NCBI GenBank assembly: GCA_933228675.1
Contig: OW121742.1
Span: 20,086,112 to 20,150,111 of the forward strand
Length of the DNA: 64,000 nucleotides
Reading direction: 5' to 3'
From: Stomorhina lunata
Lineage: Eukaryota; Arthropoda; Insecta; Diptera; Rhiniidae
Shown here piece after piece: positions 61,101 to 64,000 of the stretch. A program made the position numbers and the translations under genes. Below the pieces are notes generated by a model. It did not search any database and was not told the origin of the DNA. It saw only the letters and a list, made by a program, of their open reading frames with translations. Within the stretch, counting starts at the first letter, position 1. Every line of letters starts with the position of its first letter.

Positions 61101-61540
61101 AAATTTTTCATTTTAAAATTTTTTTTATAGAAAAATTTTTTCTATACAAAAGATTTTTGTTTTAAATTTTTTTCTATAGAAAAATTTTCATCTTAACAAT
61201 TTTTCTATACAAATATCTTCATTTTAAAATTTTTTTCTGTAGAAAAATTTTATTTTAAAATTTTTTCTATACAAAAATTTTAGTTTCACAATTTTTTTAT
61301 ACAAAAATTTTCGTTTGAAAATATTTCTATACAAAAATTTTAGTTTTACAATTTTTTTATACAAAAATTTTCGTTTGAAAATTTTTTCTATACAAAAATT
61401 TTCGTTTAAAAATTTTGTCTATACAAAAATTTGTATTTAAAGTTTTTTCTATGCAGACAGAAACTTACGTTTAAACAAATTTTCTTTAGAAAATTTTCGT
61501 CTAAAGTTTTTTTAACGGAATTCTCATAAAATTTTACATT
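58135..61540. repeat. ~31-bp satellite array T (CGTTTTAAAA spacer)
   Basis: The longest array in the window, about 3.4 kb. Units: TTTTTTCTATAGAAAAA followed by TTTTCGTTTTAAAA. It is moderately to strongly diverged, with many poly-T expansions and CTATAC variants towards the right end. A segment with TTTTTGTTTCGTTTTTGAA occurs at about 59665 and 60324, suggesting a ~660-bp internal duplication. Confidence 0.9.
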
Positions 61541-62209
61541 TTTTATTTGAAGATGATTTTCCATATAGAAAACAGCAAAATCTTAAATCCGCCTAACTTC
61601 ATCTTCAGAAGGTGATAAAACTTGTATGGGAATTTAGCTGGCACTTGGACGTAAAACGTTTTTATATGAATAAATAAATTTAGAAATGCCGTTAAGCGGT
61701 AAATGTTCTACTAAAATATAACAAGGTTATAAACTACGATATTGTTTCCAAATGTATGTATCTGGGGAATTTTTAAGCTATAAAAAAAAATTGTATCTAT
61801 AATAAATAATATGTAAAATGAGCAAAAGCAAAAGATATTGTTCCTTTAATGTCACACAATTCATTGACAAATAAATCGTTCATTTTGCTACCGCTTCATG
61901 AACCACTTCAGCCCTCCTCACTTCCTGCGTCCTCTTCATAATTTGCAGTAACATCCTTATGCGCTCATTTGTGCTTTCAAAATTTGATGACGTTTTCGTT
62001 CTATGCACTTTAAAACTACATTCATTTTTTTTTATACTATAAACTCATTTTTAGTCAATAGAGCAGTAGGACAATCTGAAAGACGTTAAATTGGGTCAGG
62101 GATATTGAAAGATGTTGACCTTAAATTTTGTTGTTTTACTGCTGATATACAACAAAGTATTTTTACTCATTGCTGACGTTTTTCAACAAAAATCCATATC
62201 AAAATAGAA
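61541..62209. other. Single-copy region upstream of second promoter
   Basis: This is a satellite-free, less AT-rich region. Together with the following 400 bp it is one of the few places where composition resembles gene-associated DNA. Confidence 0.4.
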
Positions 62210-62270
62210 TATATAGAGAGAGCAGAAAGCTTTTTGATTTTCAGTTCAGTTCAGCGGTCTATCCGGTACC
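62210..62270 (+). promoter_or_regulatory. Candidate core promoter: TATATA plus initiator
   Basis: TATATA at 62210-62215, directly followed by GAGAGAG, lies 33 bp before the A of TCAGTT (62241-62246), the first of three overlapping TCAG initiator-like words. The spacing is identical to that of the promoter at 13066-13103. CCGGTACCGG follows at about +21 to +30. No protein-coding start is evident. Confidence 0.5.
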
Positions 62271-62600
62271 GGCGGCAAACAGTAGCAATACATTTGCAAA
62301 CAAAACAAAAAAGCTCCGCCCTTAAGTTATTGTTTAAATCTAGATGTTGTTGTTACTGTTTAAATGTTAAGGTTTATGTGTTTGTTAGACATTTTGCGGT
62401 AAACGCCGCAACACGTGCTTTACCACTCCCCTCCTTAAATTTGCCCATGTTAAACTGTGTCCCGGTTGCTGCAGCTACTGCAGTTTTCATTCATTTCCAT
62501 TTAGTTATTTATAGTTCTAAGGTTGATCATTCTTACTTTTAAATGCCGCTTATTTGTTATACGAGTAAATACATGAAAAGTTTACGTCAACTTTAGCCTT
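62243..62600 (+). other. Possible non-coding first exon
   Basis: Composition rises towards balanced GC just after the candidate promoter, as expected of a 5' UTR. The 102-codon open frame at 62234-62542 begins with TTG and starts upstream of the initiator, so I do not call it a CDS. GCGGTAAAC near 62396 and AAGGTTGAT near 62520 are possible splice donors. If real, the coding exons lie beyond the window. Confidence 0.35.
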
Positions 62601-63027
62601 CTTCTAAGGGTCGGTCATTTTTGGAGGTAAAAGGTGCCGTATATATCAAATTGAAAAGTTCATATAATTTTTCATTGTTACGTATTCTCCGTATGCGGTT
62701 TATTCCACTGCCTTCATTCTCTAATTCATAATTAATGTTGCAAAAAAATCACTTAATTGTCATGTTGAGTAATATTTTCATTATTTTTTTTCTTTTTGTA
62801 AGTGCATATAAATATTAATGTAACATCAGTTATTCAGCCAAGGTTAAAGACTCTTACGGACTCATTTAACTGTTTGGTGTCTTTATTAATAAGTAATTGC
62901 AGTTTAAAATAGAATTTTTGGTTTAATTTTAATGACAAGGTTAACAAGTAAGAGTGTTATATTATCTTATATACTCATCAATTTTGTTTAATTTAGAAAC
63001 ATATCTTACATATCTTCTAGGGTGCAA
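62601..63027. other. Single-copy spacer, nothing recognised
   Basis: AT-rich DNA without satellite units or coding frames. Confidence 0.35.
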
Positions 63028-63070
63028 CTAATTCAAAATGTGGACCGAATTCGAAAATAATTTGCTACAC
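63028..63070 (+). repeat. Fragment of the dispersed fly repeat
   Basis: AAAATGTGGACCGAATTCGA and the following TTTGCTACACTC match the middle of the 27710-28427 copy (near 28065-28105). It is cut off exactly where the GGGGTGTCATAGAAACC repeat starts. Confidence 0.65.
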
Positions 63071-63425
63071 TCGGGGGTGTCATAGAAACCAAGTCGGTTT
63101 TTAAATTTCTCGGTTTTGAAAACCAATACTGGTATTCAGGGGTGTCATAGAAACCAAGTCAGTTTTTAATTTTCTCGGTTTTAAAACCAATACTGGTTAT
63201 ATTTGGTGTCATGAAACCAAAACGGTTTTATTATTATTGGTTTTAAATCAAACAAACAGGGGTGTCATAGAAACCAATTTCATTGGTATTGGTTTTGAAA
63301 ACGACGAAAAAATGAAATTGGTGTCATGAATTCCAATATTAATGTTCGAACTACATTTTCTATTGGTTTTATGTGTCACAGAAAATAATATTATTGGTTT
63401 AGTATTGGAAATAAACCAAGCAACT
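63066..63425. repeat. CAGGGGTGTCATAG-type repeat cluster
   Basis: GGTGTCATAGAAACCAA, or a variant, begins near 63073, 63141, 63201, 63261 and 63320, separated by hairpin-prone segments such as GGTTTTGAAAACCAATACTGG. Three copies start (A/T)CAGGGGTGTCA in full, resembling hAT-type termini (CAGGGGTG), but no matching opposite end was found. It may be nested or tandem truncated MITEs. Confidence 0.65.
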
Positions 63426-63815
63426 TATAGTTAACAGATTTCATTTCAAAATTGGTATATCTATTTAAAACAAAGGCGTTACTGGCCAGCTGGTACCTTT
63501 TTCGATTTAAAGATCCACTAAGAACGGATTTTTGATAATTCGGCCATGTGGGGGATAAAAAAGGGTAAATTCAGTAACGATATGATTCCTAAACTAAAAA
63601 CAATAGAACTAAAATTTAAATCGAGTTTGGATCAGCTACAAAAATAACAGTACAAATGGTTAGTAATTTTCAAAAAAAGGGTACTTTTTAGCTTTAACTT
63701 TCAAATAAAAAGAGATGGGTAAAAAGTTTACATAGAATTTGTTATCATTTAATAAGAAAAAAGCTAGTTTTGGTACTTTTTTGTGTCTTTGGAATCAATG
63801 AACCTTATCGACAAA
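63426..63815. other. Short spacer, nothing recognised
   Basis: Non-repetitive mixed sequence between two repeat insertions, with no coding frame. Confidence 0.35.
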
Positions 63816-63964
63816 CATAAACAAGTAAGAAAGCTCTATAGTCGGTCAAGCCGACCATACAATACCCTTCACCACTAAGGTCAAAGGTGTTATTTTTCCT
63901 GTGTAAAGACAAATATTTGCTAAATTTTGCCATCATACAAACATTTTCTCAAAACTTATATATT
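63816..63964 (+). repeat. Dispersed fly repeat, copy 3 (5' part)
   Basis: Starts AACAAGTAAGAAAGCTCTAT and AGTCGGTCAAGCCGACC, then ACAATACCCTTCACC and GCCATCATACAAACATTTT, collinear with the start of the 27710 copy. It stops at TTATATATT, where the CAGGGGTGTCATAG repeat begins. Confidence 0.8.
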
Positions 63965-64000
63965 CAGGGGTGTCATAGAAACCAAGTCAGTTTTTAAATT
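63965..64000. repeat. CAGGGGTGTCATAG repeat, window edge
   Basis: CAGGGGTGTCATAGAAACCA and AGTCAGTTTTTAAATT match the units at 63138-63172. It is truncated by the end of the window. Confidence 0.75.

Noticed and set aside
62234..62542. 102-codon ORF after the second promoter
   Set aside because: It starts with TTG and begins upstream of the predicted transcription start, with no recognisable domain. It is more likely 5' UTR.

Overview
This window looks like part of the genome of a higher dipteran fly, possibly a calyptrate such as a blow fly or house-fly relative. The genus is not determined. The evidence is an extremely AT-rich, gene-poor sequence; TATA plus TCAGTT-type initiator core promoters with a GAGA element; a Ser/Ala/Gln-rich single-exon protein; an insect-type hAT transposon with short GT-AG introns; a decayed Tc1-like transposase; and a dispersed non-coding repeat with the GACGGACGGACGG and CGACTCAGA motifs known from fly genomes. 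Nothing prokaryotic is present.

Layout: roughly half the window (about 33 kb by hand tally) is tandem arrays of a minisatellite superfamily. Monomers are 29, 31 or 33 bp. Most carry the palindromic core TTTTTCTATAGAAAAA and differ in the spacer. Arrays lie at about 1.85-3.46, 4.37-5.57, 6.19-8.70, 9.44-11.65, 11.87-12.44, 22.15-24.18, 28.43-29.58, 32.21-34.11, 34.97-36.40, 38.09-38.59, 42.13-44.17, 45.76-47.83, 48.70-51.52, 52.74-54.60, 54.93-56.88 and 58.14-61.54 kb. A second, unrelated 31-bp family with ACTAAAGAAATAGT fills 15.07-16.83 and 17.46-19.66 kb, downstream of the only convincing host gene. Several arrays are homogeneous and appear recently expanded; others are old and degenerate. 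Some families occur in both orientations.

The only convincing host gene lies at 13.05-14.63 kb (+): an AP-1-like site, GAGA repeats, TATA box, initiator, an A-rich 5' leader with two tiny uORFs, and a 402-codon intron-free ORF for a low-complexity protein I do not recognise. A second fly-like core promoter is seen at 62.21-62.25 kb (+), without a clear coding sequence.

Mobile DNA: an apparently intact 2.9-kb hAT element (38969-41885) has perfect 8-bp target duplications, 11-bp TIRs and a five-exon, 648-residue transposase gene on the minus strand. It sits inside an older TA-flanked, non-autonomous element (38591-42131), which itself sits in satellite. Other mobile DNA includes a rearranged Tc1-like remnant (21.37-22.14 kb), three copies or fragments of a ~700-bp dispersed repeat plus a short fourth fragment, a CAGGGGTGTCATAG repeat at the right edge, a ~131-bp tandem repeat at 29.88-30.69 kb, two tRNA-like sequences, and a hairpin-bearing repeat found at satellite-array boundaries (11.2, 11.7 and 54.6 kb).

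The long open frames inside the satellite arrays (for example 576 codons at 1804-3534 and 516 codons at 45969-47519) are by-products of a 33-bp period and are not annotated as genes. The most interesting feature is the satellite superfamily: most subfamilies differ in sequence but keep two dyad symmetries per monomer, and perfect 54-bp and 72-bp palindromes mark orientation switches.
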